Positions 20,026 to 30,165 are shown, numbered from the stretch's first letter. The stretch is DNA of 64,000 bases from Cyclobacterium sp. (GCF_014762705.1 NZ_JABURL010000070.1:18082-82081); one strand, 5' to 3'. Translations and numbers: made by a program. Notes: generated from the sequence alone by a model not told the origin.

Positions 20026-21141
20026 CTAAATTTTAAAAAACAGCTTTTTTCTGTATAGAAAATAGCACAGGTACCACATGATTGCCAATGTAAATACGGC
20101 GTTAATTAATTCCAATACATTTTCCGGCAAGCCAAGTGCACCCAAAGTCCCATAATTGAAAATTCTTACAAAACCGGTCAACCAGTCATGTCCCAAAATC
20201 TGGGCAAACAGGTAAATGAATATCGGGTTCATGCCGACAATAATAAAAAAGAATGTCCAACCTTTAACTTTTTTTACATCAATCAGCCAATAGAACAACG
20301 CCAGGGCCAATATGGCCCAACCTCCGGAAGCAAATACAAAGGCACTTGTACTTATCCTCTTAATGATTGGCGTGATGCCCGCCCAGTCCAAACCGTATCC
20401 AATAAGCAATGCTGACATGCCTGCCAAAACAAAGTATTTGATTATTTTTTTGGAAGAAGATTGATGTAACAATAATGCATTACCGCACATCGCCCCCCAT
20501 AGGGTATGGGCGGCAGTAGGAATACAATTGATGGCCACCCAACCACCTCCGCTTAACTTACCCATCAGGAGAAGGTCTGTAAAAGACCCAAAATTTTCTC
20601 CTTTCACAAAAGGTGAAGCAGGATCATATAAGCGGTACATGATCTCCGTCAATACCAACAGCCCTAGGGAAATAGCCAGTTGAATTTTAAATGGCTGCCG
20701 GATCAAAAAATACGTCAGTAATATGGTGAAAGACAGTTGGGTAAGTACATTCCAAAGCTCAAAAACAATGGCATCCGCATAAACGCAATGCAAACCTGTC
20801 CCAAATAAAAACAATAGCAGGCAACGTTTTACTATATGGCGGGTCACTTTGCTTCTATCCCCTTGTTTGGACAATCTCTTATTTAAAGAAAAGGGCATGG
20901 CCACCCCAACTATAAACATAAAAAAAGGCTGAATCAAGTCCCAAAACCGAAGCCCGTTCCAGGGATGGTGGGTAAATTGGAGAAAAAACAGAAACCCCAG
21001 GCTCCCTTCAGAAAACATGTCAAGTAAGGCACGGTATATCAAGGCGGATTCCGCCACCAAAAGAAACATGGTAATCCCCCTGTAAGTATCAAGAGAACCA
21101 AGCCTTTGGTCAATTAATTTTGGGCTTGAAGCCATATTCAA
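20026..21141 (-). CDS. DUF5009 / HGSNAT-like membrane acyltransferase
   Basis: A 371-residue inner-membrane protein with about 10 hydrophobic helices. The beginning RLGSLDTYRGITMFLLV and FWDLIQPFFMFIVGVAMPFS are characteristic of DUF5009, related to heparan-alpha-glucosaminide N-acetyltransferase (NagX-like). Such proteins are thought to acetylate amino sugars across the membrane or to take part in amino-sugar uptake. Being upstream of a GH109 N-acetylgalactosaminidase-type gene supports an amino-sugar role. A perfect -7 element lies just upstream. Acyl donor and substrate are not visible from sequence. Confidence 0.8.
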   Translation of the reverse strand: MNMASSPKLIDQRLGSLDTYRGITMFLLVAESALIYRALLDMFSEGSLGFLFFLQFTHHPWNGLRFWDLIQPFFMFIVGVAMPFSLNKRLSKQGDRSKVTRHIVKRCLLLFLFGTGLHCVYADAIVFELWNVLTQLSFTILLTYFLIRQPFKIQLAISLGLLVLTEIMYRLYDPASPFVKGENFGSFTDLLLMGKLSGGGWVAINCIPTAAHTLWGAMCGNALLLHQSSSKKIIKYFVLAGMSALLIGYGLDWAGITPIIKRISTSAFVFASGGWAILALALFYWLIDVKKVKGWTFFFIIVGMNPIFIYLFAQILGHDWLTGFVRIFNYGTLGALGLPENVLELINAVFTLAIMWYLCYFLYRKKLFFKI

Positions 21142-21163
21142 GATAAATAAATGCTTTTATGAT

Positions 21164-21171
21164 CAAATATA
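21164..21171 (-). promoter_or_regulatory. Candidate -7 element for the DUF5009-GH109 pair
   Basis: On the minus strand this reads TATATTTG, an exact TAnnTTTG match, 22 bases before the start codon. The nearest TTTG is only 15 bases away, shorter than the usual spacing, so support is partial. Confidence 0.42.
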
Positions 21172-21338
21172 TGGAAAGATGATTGTCAAAGATAGCTTTT
21201 CAATAACCTGCTTCAAACAGTATTTTATAAAAATATTATGAATGGTAAAGAGATTAATTTAAAATATTTCTGTAATTTTCTTATTCTTAATCCCCTGATT
21301 TCCTAAAACAATCCAGTCATCGGCCATTAAACAGCATC

Positions 21339-22487
21339 TTGATAATGCAAAGCACCCTTGTAGTAACCCGCCATTCCTTTCTCCTTCCTATTTTGACCTT
21401 TTGTTTTCTGGTCTGCACCGGATGTAATGAAGAAGTACAAACTCCTGAAAAAGAAGTATCTGCGGAAGAAAATGTGAATTCCCTACTATTAAAGGATTAC
21501 AAACCTGAATCCCTTTACCAAAGCATTGGTCCTGCTGTGGAAAAGGCTGCATTTCCTGTCATAGATATGCATGCCCACCCCTATGCGAAATCAGAAGCAG
21601 AATTGGATGAATGGGTAAAAATCATGGACAAGGTAGGCATAGAAAAAACGATCATCCAAAGTTATCAAACGGGTGCTGCATTTGACTCACTTGTTGCTGT
21701 TTACAACAAATACCCAGATCGTTTTATCCTCTATTGTGGCTTCGATTATTCAGGGTTTGAAGAAGACGATTTTGGGGATGCGGCTATAAACGAACTTGAA
21801 AGGTGCTTTTCGGTCGGGGCAAAAGGCGTCGGGGAATTGGGAGATAAAGGTAAAGGCTTGTTTTATTCCAAACCAACCAAAGCTTTTGGCATGCACATCA
21901 ACGATCCCAAAATGAAACCCTTGCTGGAAAAATGTGCAGAACTCGGCATGCCTGTAAGTATTCACGTAGCCGAGCCCATTTGGATGTACCAGCCAATGGA
22001 TGCCAGAAACGATGGGTTGATGAATGCATTCAAATGGCGGCTTGATGACCAAAAAGGGATCGTTGATCATGGAGGAATGATCGCTATTTTAGAAGATGCA
22101 GTTGCCCAAAACCCGAAAACGACATTTATTGCCTGCCATTACGCCAATAGCAGTTTTGATTTGGGTATCCTTGGCAATCTTTTTGACAAGTATCCCAATC
22201 TGTATGCAGATAACAGTGCGCGGTATGCGGAAACCGCAACAATTCCAAGAACGGTAAAAAAGTTTTATACCCAATATGCAGATCGGTTGGTATATGGCAC
22301 GGATATGGGGATCAGCGAAGAAATGTACCGTACTACACTAAGAATTCTGGAGACAGCAGATGAGCATTTCTATGACAGAAACATTTCCTCCTACCACTGG
22401 GCCATGCACGGATATGACCTTCCCACTAATGTATTGGAAAAGGTTTACCGAAATAATGCCCTGAAAATTTTAAACCTCGAACCTTAA
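21339..22487 (+). CDS. Amidohydrolase-family (TIM-barrel) lipoprotein
   Basis: A 382-residue exported protein. The N-terminus carries a hydrophobic signal ending in the lipobox LVCTGC, so it is probably anchored to a periplasmic membrane face. The amidohydrolase_2 barrel starts with the metal motif DMHAHP (His78, His80), followed by VSIHVAEP, FIACHYANS and the C-terminal DRLVYGTDMG with the active Asp. Such enzymes hydrolyse lactones or decarboxylate ring acids; the substrate here is unknown. The start could also be the ATG two codons later. It stands alone, divergent from the DUF5009 gene. Confidence 0.82.
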   Translation: MIMQSTLVVTRHSFLLPILTFCFLVCTGCNEEVQTPEKEVSAEENVNSLLLKDYKPESLYQSIGPAVEKAAFPVIDMHAHPYAKSEAELDEWVKIMDKVGIEKTIIQSYQTGAAFDSLVAVYNKYPDRFILYCGFDYSGFEEDDFGDAAINELERCFSVGAKGVGELGDKGKGLFYSKPTKAFGMHINDPKMKPLLEKCAELGMPVSIHVAEPIWMYQPMDARNDGLMNAFKWRLDDQKGIVDHGGMIAILEDAVAQNPKTTFIACHYANSSFDLGILGNLFDKYPNLYADNSARYAETATIPRTVKKFYTQYADRLVYGTDMGISEEMYRTTLRILETADEHFYDRNISSYHWAMHGYDLPTNVLEKVYRNNALKILNLEP

Positions 22488-22552
22488 ATAGATCACTTAT
22501 TTTATAATAAATGAAATAGACAATTTGGGATATTGTGATTTTTTTCGTGACA

Positions 22553-23656
22553 TTACTTGTTTAAAATTTCTTTAATCAGGGCAGTGTACCCCCTTGCATA
22601 TTGGTCCATTCCCAGATCAGAAGGATGAGTTCCATCCACAGTGGCATCCATGCTCAATCCAATTCCATCCCTGCTCAAATAATAAAGCTCTTCGACACCT
22701 CCAGCTACCAACTGTTCGTAGGCTTGTCTCGACCAAAGATTTCTAAGTTGATAGGCTTCTTCCCTATCTTTATTAATCAGGTCATCGGTGTAGCCTGCAT
22801 GGTCAACCAAAAGGATGGGAGTATCGGGTCTTTTTTCCTTCAAATAATTTACAGCAGAAACAATTCTCTCTTTTACTACCTTTTCATCGAAAGAATCGCG
22901 CACCAAATTCGGCAAGCAATCCAATATATAGATGCTGCTTTCTATTTTACCCAAATAGGTTATCAATGGATCTTCCAATTGACCATTTCCCGAAAAACCC
23001 AAATTGATCAGGGGAAGGTTGAGATTCCTTTCCAAAATAGCTGTCCAGGCCATACCTGGTCTGGATGCGCAGGCTCCCTGAGCTATGGAAGTACCATATA
23101 CCACCAGGGGCAATTCGGCTGGGTCATTTAAAATAAAGTCAAATTCAGCATCATCAGGAAGACCAATTTCCAAAAATAAAACCTCGTTATACAAGGGTAA
23201 ATAGAGATCAAAATTTCTGTTGCCCTTCAAATCAGCTACAATAGGGAATTCATATTTAATGGTGTCGGCAAAAGAATAGTTTCCTTTTACCCAAATCCAT
23301 TGGCCTGCATCGGATTTAGTATACAAATCCAAACCACTAACGCCAGTTGCTGGCATATGGGGCATACCATGAGCTCGGGAAACGGTATACCTGATGGTGA
23401 TTTTTTTTGCATCGGTGGCAAATTTCAATTTAAGGCCGGCCGCGTGCCTGGAAAGCCCCCAAACTGGCCCCCTTACCTCATCCTCCATTGATTCAGGCAA
23501 TCTGGAAAAAGCTGTCGCTCCTTCCCCCTGCCCGTGAACGATATTTGCATTCCCAGATTTAAGTGGGTTGATCCAATTCAAATGCTCCTGTCCAAAAGAA
23601 GCAAAAAGGGGACTTACCAATAAAACAAACGTATAACAAATAGACCTTATTTTCAT
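22553..23656 (-). CDS. Secreted SGNH/GDSL-type esterase
   Basis: A 367-residue exported protein with a signal peptide ending near FASFGQ. Residues about 30-180 form a beta-sandwich (SsfX3-like) N-terminal domain. The SGNH hydrolase domain follows: nucleophile Ser190 in VYGTSIAQG, block with Gly and Asn in NLGFSGNGQ, and the C-terminal DGTHPSD with Asp341 and His344. Such enzymes remove acetyl or other acyl groups from sugars or polysaccharides. Its neighbours, a GH109 protein and a sulfatase, suggest a role in stripping substituents from complex glycans. The acyl substrate is inferred only from family. Confidence 0.85.
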   Translation of the reverse strand: MKIRSICYTFVLLVSPLFASFGQEHLNWINPLKSGNANIVHGQGEGATAFSRLPESMEDEVRGPVWGLSRHAAGLKLKFATDAKKITIRYTVSRAHGMPHMPATGVSGLDLYTKSDAGQWIWVKGNYSFADTIKYEFPIVADLKGNRNFDLYLPLYNEVLFLEIGLPDDAEFDFILNDPAELPLVVYGTSIAQGACASRPGMAWTAILERNLNLPLINLGFSGNGQLEDPLITYLGKIESSIYILDCLPNLVRDSFDEKVVKERIVSAVNYLKEKRPDTPILLVDHAGYTDDLINKDREEAYQLRNLWSRQAYEQLVAGGVEELYYLSRDGIGLSMDATVDGTHPSDLGMDQYARGYTALIKEILNK

Positions 23657-24114
23657 TGAGCTAATATTATTAAATACACAATTGGGCTAAAATTTAAGAT
23701 AAAAAGGGGAAAACCCATATTTAATTAAGTAGAATTTCCAGATCATCACCAGATTTCACAAGGGACATGCCGGAAATTCCAAATCACAGGCTTACCAAAT
23801 GTGGTATTATTCCGATACTCCATTCCCCGCATAACCAATAATTTATTTTCTGCCAGTGATTTCTTTTTTATAAAAAGCTTATATTTAAATTCCGGCTACA
23901 GGTTAAATAGTTCAAAACTTGAATTCAAATGAAAATATCCTAACAGGCAATGTTAAAACAGACATCCGGGACGCTAATAACCTTTAAATCAGTATTAATC
24001 TGTGTTCCAAGGAAGCATTGTCCTCATTCTGTTGCAAATCCGGTAGTAAGATTAATCAATTGGTTTGCATTACCCAAATTTAAAATATTTACAAAAAAAT
24101 TCTATTTCTTCCAA
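23657..24114. other. Intergenic region between divergent esterase and sulfatase genes
   Basis: These 458 bases are AT-rich. The frame of the sulfatase is open back to 23950, but the extra residues look non-coding and place the signal peptide too far inside. I found no RNA gene, no hairpin terminator and no exact TAnnTTTG element on either strand; promoters for both genes must lie here. Confidence 0.5.
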
Positions 24115-25527
24115 ATGTTAAAATCACCCAAAACAATAAAAGCAGGACACCAAAAGATGCAGGCAATTTTTACATTTTTCCTTCTAATCGTAACCCTTTC
24201 GAACAATCTACATGCCCAGGATAAGCCAAATATACTGGTAATTTTAACGGATGATCAGGGATATAAAGATTTGGGAAGTTATGGTGCTACAGATATACAA
24301 ACACCAAATTTGGATTTAATTGCGGAAAAAGGAGTAAAATTCACTCAATTTTACGCAGGAGCACCCGTTTGTTCCCCGTCCCGGGCATCTCTGTTGACCG
24401 GGAAATACAATTTTAATGCCGGACTTTTTGGAAATGTTGCCCCTCCGCATCGGGATCCGGAAGGGCGCTCAGGGCTGCCAACATCCGAAATCACCATGGC
24501 AGAGGTATTTAAAAAAAATGGCTACCGTACCGGCCTTATCGGAAAATGGCACTTGGGACATACTCCTGAAAAGCTTCCCAATGGGCAAGGTTTTGATTAT
24601 TTTTTCGGCCATCAGCGGGGTTGCATCGACAATTTCTCACACTTCTTTTATTGGAATGGACCCAATTTGCACGATCTTTACCAAAACGAAAAGGAAATCT
24701 ACAGACCCGGGCAGTTTTTTGGAGACCTGATGGTTTCCGAATTATTAGGTTTCATAAAAGAAAAAGACCCAAAACCATTTTTTGCATTTTGGACAATCAA
24801 TATGCCCCATTATCCTTATCAGGGTGATCCCAAATGGCTGGAGGAATATTCAGGACTGGAAAGTCCCCGGAAGGAGTATGCTGCTTTCGTTTCTACCATT
24901 GATGGGCTGGTTGGTGAAGTGTATGCTTATCTGGCTGCTTCCGGGAAATTGGAAAACACCATTATTGTTTTCCAGTCTGATCACGGACACAGTGTAGAAG
25001 AAAGGGCCTTCTTTGGCGGTGGAGATTCCGGGATTTTTAATGGGGCCAAGTTCAGCATGTTGGAAGGAGGGATTCGCGTTCCGGCGATCATCAGTTATCC
25101 TGCCAAGCTACCGCAAAATGAAACCCGTGAACAGTGGGCAAGTAGTGTGGATTGGTTGCCAACATTGGCAGAAATGGTGCAAATCCCCCTGGAAAACGAA
25201 ACACAGATTGATGGAAAAAATTTATTGCCCCTGATATTGAATCAGGAGCTTCCCAGTCCCCATGAAATTATGTACTGGGCTACCGGGTTCCCTGATAATG
25301 AGAATCATTCCTGGGCTGTAAGAAAAGGCCCCTGGAAATTATTGGGCAACCCACATGATCCTACAGGAAAACTAAGCTTTGATGAATCCGATAAACTATA
25401 TTTGGTGAACCTTGATTCCGATGTAACGGAAGCAAATAACCTTTCCGAAAAAAATCCTGCAAAATTAGAGGAATTACACCAGCTCTATAGAAACTGGGTA
25501 AACCCCTTTTTATCAGAAAATAGGTAA
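24115..25527 (+). CDS. Secreted sulfatase (formylglycine type, Cys motif)
   Basis: A 470-residue type I sulfatase that removes sulfate esters from carbohydrates outside the cytoplasm. The signal peptide ends LHAQ. The first metal site is ILVILTDDQG. The activation motif is CSPSR with Cys86, to be changed to formylglycine, followed by ASLLTGKY. IGKWHLGH and FQSDHGH supply further metal and substrate ligands. I chose the ATG at 24115 because it gives a positively charged signal n-region; 24157 is the other choice and 23950 is too long. A sulfatase-maturing enzyme must be encoded elsewhere, as none is in the window. Sulfated marine polysaccharide is the likely target. Confidence 0.92.
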   Translation: MLKSPKTIKAGHQKMQAIFTFFLLIVTLSNNLHAQDKPNILVILTDDQGYKDLGSYGATDIQTPNLDLIAEKGVKFTQFYAGAPVCSPSRASLLTGKYNFNAGLFGNVAPPHRDPEGRSGLPTSEITMAEVFKKNGYRTGLIGKWHLGHTPEKLPNGQGFDYFFGHQRGCIDNFSHFFYWNGPNLHDLYQNEKEIYRPGQFFGDLMVSELLGFIKEKDPKPFFAFWTINMPHYPYQGDPKWLEEYSGLESPRKEYAAFVSTIDGLVGEVYAYLAASGKLENTIIVFQSDHGHSVEERAFFGGGDSGIFNGAKFSMLEGGIRVPAIISYPAKLPQNETREQWASSVDWLPTLAEMVQIPLENETQIDGKNLLPLILNQELPSPHEIMYWATGFPDNENHSWAVRKGPWKLLGNPHDPTGKLSFDESDKLYLVNLDSDVTEANNLSEKNPAKLEELHQLYRNWVNPFLSENR

Positions 25528-25736
25528 AATATTTTTAAAATAATAAAAATAAATACTTTCAGCATGCCTCCAGCGATTCTTAAAGGAAAACCATCAATTT
25601 ACTCTGCAAGATCAATTTTAAAGATTCGACGACTTAAATTCTTAAACTTTTAAATTAACTTTTATCCAAAGCATAAAAATTAGTTTTTTCTCAATAACTT
25701 TTATATTTTTTTTAACTAAGATCAACAAATCATGCA

Positions 25737-25769
25737 TTTGTATTTGTTACTTTTTATTTATTAAATTTC
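25737..25769 (+). promoter_or_regulatory. Candidate promoter of glmS-DUF4954
   Basis: TTTG (25737-25740), 21 bases and TAAATTTC (25762-25769) fit the Bacteroidota pattern with the last base off. It is 52 bases before the GlmS start. The 294-base gap before glmS has no recognisable glmS ribozyme. Confidence 0.35.
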
Positions 25770-25821
25770 GCAATTACATACACCGAAATACTTTTATAAA
25801 ATAATATTTTGATATTTTCAT

Positions 25822-27657
25822 ATGTGTGGTATCGTTGCATACATTGGTTCCCGAGAAGCTTATCCAATCATTCTAAAAGGTCTTCAGAGGCTGGAATACC
25901 GGGGTTATGATAGTGCCGGAGTAGCACTACTGGATAAAAAATTGGAAATTTATAAAAAGAAGGGGAAGGTCGCCGAACTCGAAGCTTCCCTGGTAGGAAA
26001 AAACCTTCATGCGCAGGCAGGTATAGGACATACCCGATGGGCAACACATGGGGAGCCTTCAGACAGAAATGCCCATCCTCACCGTTCTTCTTCAGGTAAG
26101 CTGGCAATGGTACATAACGGGATCATTGAAAATTTTGCCCCTATTAAAAAGGAACTGGTCAGTAAGGGCTATGTTTTTGAAAGTGATACCGATACCGAGG
26201 TACTGTTGCATTTTATAGAGGACATTTACAAACATGATGCTAAAAGCCTGGAAGAAGCGGTTAGGATTGCCTTAAAGCGCATTGTAGGTGCCTATGTAAT
26301 TATTTTGCTCGACCAGGACCATCCAGACACCTTGATTGCCGCAAGAAAGGGCAGTCCTTTGGTAATTGGAATTGGCAAAAATGAGCATTTTTTAGCCTCT
26401 GATGCTTCTCCTATTATCGAGTACACCAAGGAGGTCGTCTATATCAATGACTATGAAATGGCCATCGTAAAACCGGATGAACTTATATTGAAAAATCCAG
26501 GAAACGAACGGATTACTCCTTTTATTACCAAACTGGACATGGAATTGGCGGCCATAGAAAAAGGGGGGTATGACCATTTCATGTTAAAGGAAATATTCGA
26601 GCAGCCTACCGCTGTATTTGATTGTCTTCGGGGAAGATTAGACCCCAAAGCCGGAACCATTAGAATGGGAGGAATAGACAAGCACCTGGACCTGTTGAAG
26701 GAGGCCAAACGTATTATCCTGGTGGGTTGCGGCACTTCCTGGCATGCAGGGCTTTTGGCAGAGTATGTTTTTGAGGAGCTTTGCAGAATCCCCGTTGAAG
26801 TCGAATATGCTTCGGAATTCAGGTACCGAAACCCGGTGATACACCCAGGGGACGTAATCATTGCCATTTCTCAAAGTGGGGAAACTGCCGATACCCTGGT
26901 CGCACTTGAGAATGCAAAAAAACAAGGAGCTTTTATTTTTGGGGTGGTAAACGTGGTAGGATCAAGTATTGCGAGACTTTCTCAGGCAGGTGCTTACACA
27001 CATGCCGGACCGGAAATCGGCGTAGCATCCACTAAAGCTTTTACAGCCCAGTTGACAGTGCTGTATCTCATCGCCATGAAATTGGGCTTTGCCAAGGGTG
27101 CAATAACCAAGGAACGGTACCTGCATTTGATCAATGAACTGGCTTTAATTCCGGAAAAAATTAATGAGGTACTGAGAAAGGCTGATGATATAAAAATCCT
27201 AGCAGAAAAATACAAAGATGCCAGAGATTTTCTTTTTCTGGGCAGGGGTTACAATTTCCCCATCGCATTGGAGGGGGCATTAAAGCTAAAGGAAATCAGC
27301 TATATCCATGCTGAAGGCTATCCTGCCGCGGAAATGAAACACGGTCCGATAGCATTGGTAGAAGAAGGCCTTCCCATAGTATTTGTTGCCACTAAAGATG
27401 CCTATCATGAAAAACTGGTCAGTAATGCGCAGGAAATAAAAGCCAGAAAAGGTAAAGTTTTGGCCATCATCACCGAAAATGACACGATATTCCATGAGAT
27501 AGCTGATGAAACCATAGCTGTACCTGCTGCTGATGAAATCCTGGCCCCTCTGTTGAGTGTAGTCCCCTTGCAATTATTGGCCTATTACACCGGTTTGGCC
27601 AAAGGCCTGGATGTGGATAAACCCAGAAACCTGGCCAAATCCGTCACTGTTGAATAA
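25822..27657 (+). CDS. glmS: Glutamine-fructose-6-phosphate aminotransferase (isomerizing)
   Basis: A 611-residue cytosolic enzyme that makes glucosamine 6-phosphate from fructose 6-phosphate and glutamine, the first step to UDP-GlcNAc for peptidoglycan and lipopolysaccharide. The N-terminal glutaminase begins MCGIVAYIG with the nucleophile Cys2, followed by RLEYRGYDSAG and GHTRWATHG. Two SIS sugar-isomerase domains follow, with VGCGTSWHAG, AISQSGETADTL and EGALKLKEISY. The C-terminus ends DKPRNLAKSVTVE as usual. Length and motifs are complete. DUF4954 follows after 20 bases and is probably co-transcribed. Confidence 0.98.
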   Translation: MCGIVAYIGSREAYPIILKGLQRLEYRGYDSAGVALLDKKLEIYKKKGKVAELEASLVGKNLHAQAGIGHTRWATHGEPSDRNAHPHRSSSGKLAMVHNGIIENFAPIKKELVSKGYVFESDTDTEVLLHFIEDIYKHDAKSLEEAVRIALKRIVGAYVIILLDQDHPDTLIAARKGSPLVIGIGKNEHFLASDASPIIEYTKEVVYINDYEMAIVKPDELILKNPGNERITPFITKLDMELAAIEKGGYDHFMLKEIFEQPTAVFDCLRGRLDPKAGTIRMGGIDKHLDLLKEAKRIILVGCGTSWHAGLLAEYVFEELCRIPVEVEYASEFRYRNPVIHPGDVIIAISQSGETADTLVALENAKKQGAFIFGVVNVVGSSIARLSQAGAYTHAGPEIGVASTKAFTAQLTVLYLIAMKLGFAKGAITKERYLHLINELALIPEKINEVLRKADDIKILAEKYKDARDFLFLGRGYNFPIALEGALKLKEISYIHAEGYPAAEMKHGPIALVEEGLPIVFVATKDAYHEKLVSNAQEIKARKGKVLAIITENDTIFHEIADETIAVPAADEILAPLLSVVPLQLLAYYTGLAKGLDVDKPRNLAKSVTVE

Positions 27658-27677
27658 CTTAAATCGGAAATGCAGCC

Positions 27678-29879
27678 ATGAATAAAATTACCCGGCATCC
27701 CCTATCCGCCTTAGGCTATCAGTTTATTGATCAAAGATTCTTACCGAAAGGAAAAGACGAATACTATTTAAGAAACAGGCAAAACAGATCAGAAACCAAC
27801 TTTAGAAACCTTAACGCCCAGGAAATTGAATTACTGGTCCGAAACCGGAACCAATCGGATGATTGGAACAAAATTCTGGTTGCTGATGCATTTAATCCCG
27901 ATTTGGTAAAGAATTGTAAATTCTTTGGCCTTGTCAGAATTGGGAAATTGGAACCATGTTTCCTGGAATACCATAACCTCCGGATGCCAGTTGGTATTTA
28001 CAACAGCAATATCATCAGCTGTGATATCGGAGATAACGTTGTCATTGATAATGTGCGCTACCTTTCGCATTATATCCTCGGCAATGAAGTGGTTTTGGTG
28101 AACGTCAATGAAATGGCAACAACAAGCCACGCCAAATTTGGTAATGGTATCGTAAAGGAGGGTGAATCAGAAGATGTCAGGATATGGCTGGAGCTTTGTA
28201 ATGAAAACGGAGGCAGAAGAGTAGCCCCCTTCAGTGGAATGTTGCCTGGGGATGCCTGGCTTTGGTCCAGGTACCGTGCAGACTTGGAATTGCAAAATCA
28301 ATTTCTTGCCTTTACCCAAAAAGCTTTTGACCATAAAAGGGGGTATTATGGAAAAGTGGGAGACCGCTGTATTATCAAAAACACACTGATTATCAAAGAT
28401 GTGTGGATTGGTTCTGATGCCTATATCAAAGGGGCCAACAAACTGAAAAACCTGACCATCCACTCCACGCCCGATTCTGGTACTCAAATTGGTGAGGGCT
28501 GCGAATTGGTAAACGGTATTGTCAGCGAAGGCTGCACGGTCTTTTATGGTGTTAAGGCCGTCAGGTTTTTAATGGCCTCCCACTCTCAACTGAAGTACGG
28601 CGCCCGTTTGATCAACAGTTACCTGGGCTCCAATGCCACCATTTCCTGTTGTGAAGTATTGAATTCCCTGATTTTTCCAGCCCATGAGCAACACCACAAT
28701 AATTCCTTTCTTTGTGCGGCATTGATTCAGGGCCAAAGCAACATGGCTGCGGGGGCGACAGTGGGTTCTAACCATAACTCCAGAGGTGCTGATGGGGAAC
28801 TTATCGCAGGAAGAGGATTTTGGCCGGGATTGTGTGTCAGCCTGAAGCACAATTCCCGATTTGCGACTTTCAATCTGATCACCAAGGGAGATTACCCGGC
28901 AGAAATGGACATTCCCCTGCCATTTTCACTGATGAGTAATGATGTGCACAGGGATGAATTGATTGTAATGCCTGCCTACTGGTTTCAATATAACATGTAT
29001 GCACTGGCAAGAAACGCCTGGAAATACAAAGATCGGGACAAGCGGATCGACCAAATACAAAAATTGGAGTTTCATTTTTTAGGCCCCGACAGCATGATGG
29101 AAGTGCTACTTGGTATTTCTATACTTGAGGATTTGTGCGGACAATCTTATTTCAGGCAATATCCCCCAGATAAAGCGCCTACCAATGAATCGATTCGAAA
29201 AAAAGGAAGAGAATTATTGATCACGGAAGATCCAGTGGTTGATCGGTTAAATATTTTTGCCAAGGGATGGGAAAACAGCAGCAGAAAGGTGCGGGTAATC
29301 AAAGTGATGAGTGCCTATAGGATCTACAGCCAACTGCTTCAATATTATCCCGTTCATTGCCTGCTTGAATACAGGAACCAAGGGCAATACCCAAATTTCA
29401 GCGATATTTTGGCTTTATTATCAAAAAGCGGAGCTCCCGAAACATGGGTAAACATGGGTGGACAAATGATCCAGCAAACCGATCTGGATAAACTTGTGTC
29501 CGCAATAAAAAAAGGAGAAATCAGCAGCTGGTCAAAATTGCACAAATCCTATCAAAAACTGGGACAGGAATATGGGAAACTAAAGACCATACATGCCTTT
29601 TCAATGTTTCTTAAATATGATGGATCCAAAGATTTTACCATTGATCACCTGAAAAAATTACTCGTTTCAGCAAAATCCTTTAGGTCTTGGCTGTCTGAAC
29701 AAACCCTGGTATCGAGAAAAAAGGACTATGACAACAAATTCAGAAACATGGTCTATAATGATCTTGAGGAAAGAGATATGGTATTGGGAGCCCTTGATGA
29801 CAATAGTTTCATCGCCGCTGACCGGGAAGACTGCCACACTTTTAATAAACACATCGACTCCTGGCTAGCCTCTCTTTGA
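27678..29879 (+). CDS. DUF4954 family protein with left-handed beta-helix repeats
   Basis: A 733-residue protein of the DUF4954 family, found in Bacteroidota and Spirochaetes and without an established function. No signal peptide is seen. From about residue 110 to 390 the sequence shows hexapeptide-like repeats (IISCDIGDNVVID, IIKNTLIIKDVWIGSDAYI, TQIGEGCELVNGIVSEGC, YGARLINSYLGSNATISCC) as in LpxA/GlmU-type acyltransferases and nucleotidyltransferases. The C-terminal half (about 430-733) is mostly helical. Adjacency to glmS suggests work on amino-sugar phosphates or nucleotide sugars, which is inference only. Confidence 0.85.
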   Translation: MNKITRHPLSALGYQFIDQRFLPKGKDEYYLRNRQNRSETNFRNLNAQEIELLVRNRNQSDDWNKILVADAFNPDLVKNCKFFGLVRIGKLEPCFLEYHNLRMPVGIYNSNIISCDIGDNVVIDNVRYLSHYILGNEVVLVNVNEMATTSHAKFGNGIVKEGESEDVRIWLELCNENGGRRVAPFSGMLPGDAWLWSRYRADLELQNQFLAFTQKAFDHKRGYYGKVGDRCIIKNTLIIKDVWIGSDAYIKGANKLKNLTIHSTPDSGTQIGEGCELVNGIVSEGCTVFYGVKAVRFLMASHSQLKYGARLINSYLGSNATISCCEVLNSLIFPAHEQHHNNSFLCAALIQGQSNMAAGATVGSNHNSRGADGELIAGRGFWPGLCVSLKHNSRFATFNLITKGDYPAEMDIPLPFSLMSNDVHRDELIVMPAYWFQYNMYALARNAWKYKDRDKRIDQIQKLEFHFLGPDSMMEVLLGISILEDLCGQSYFRQYPPDKAPTNESIRKKGRELLITEDPVVDRLNIFAKGWENSSRKVRVIKVMSAYRIYSQLLQYYPVHCLLEYRNQGQYPNFSDILALLSKSGAPETWVNMGGQMIQQTDLDKLVSAIKKGEISSWSKLHKSYQKLGQEYGKLKTIHAFSMFLKYDGSKDFTIDHLKKLLVSAKSFRSWLSEQTLVSRKKDYDNKFRNMVYNDLEERDMVLGALDDNSFIAADREDCHTFNKHIDSWLASL

Positions 29880-30165
29880 ACTAATAAACCAATGGTGATT
29901 CCCTGGGTTTTGGGAAGTCTTCATTTCTTTTTCATAAAACAGGTAATACTAAGGATTTTCCATTTTGGATGCAATCAAAGTGAAATCGTATGTGTCAATT
30001 TGTGGCTGCACCAATAAAAACCACCGAAAATAATTGATGGAAAAGAATCCTTAAGAAGAATTTATTTTTAACCCTTTTTGGACCAAATCCCCAATGATTT
30101 TTTATTTGATCAAATTATGCTAAATTAAGGTGTTTTGGATGGTGGTTTAAATAAAACAGATAGTT

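Noticed and set aside
23950..24114. N-terminal extension of the sulfatase frame
   Set aside because: It would place the signal peptide some 60 residues inside the protein and reads like translated intergenic DNA.
25528..25821. Possible glmS ribozyme in the gap before glmS
   Set aside because: The region is AT-rich, lacks the conserved ribozyme core as I know it, and the element is known mainly from Firmicutes.
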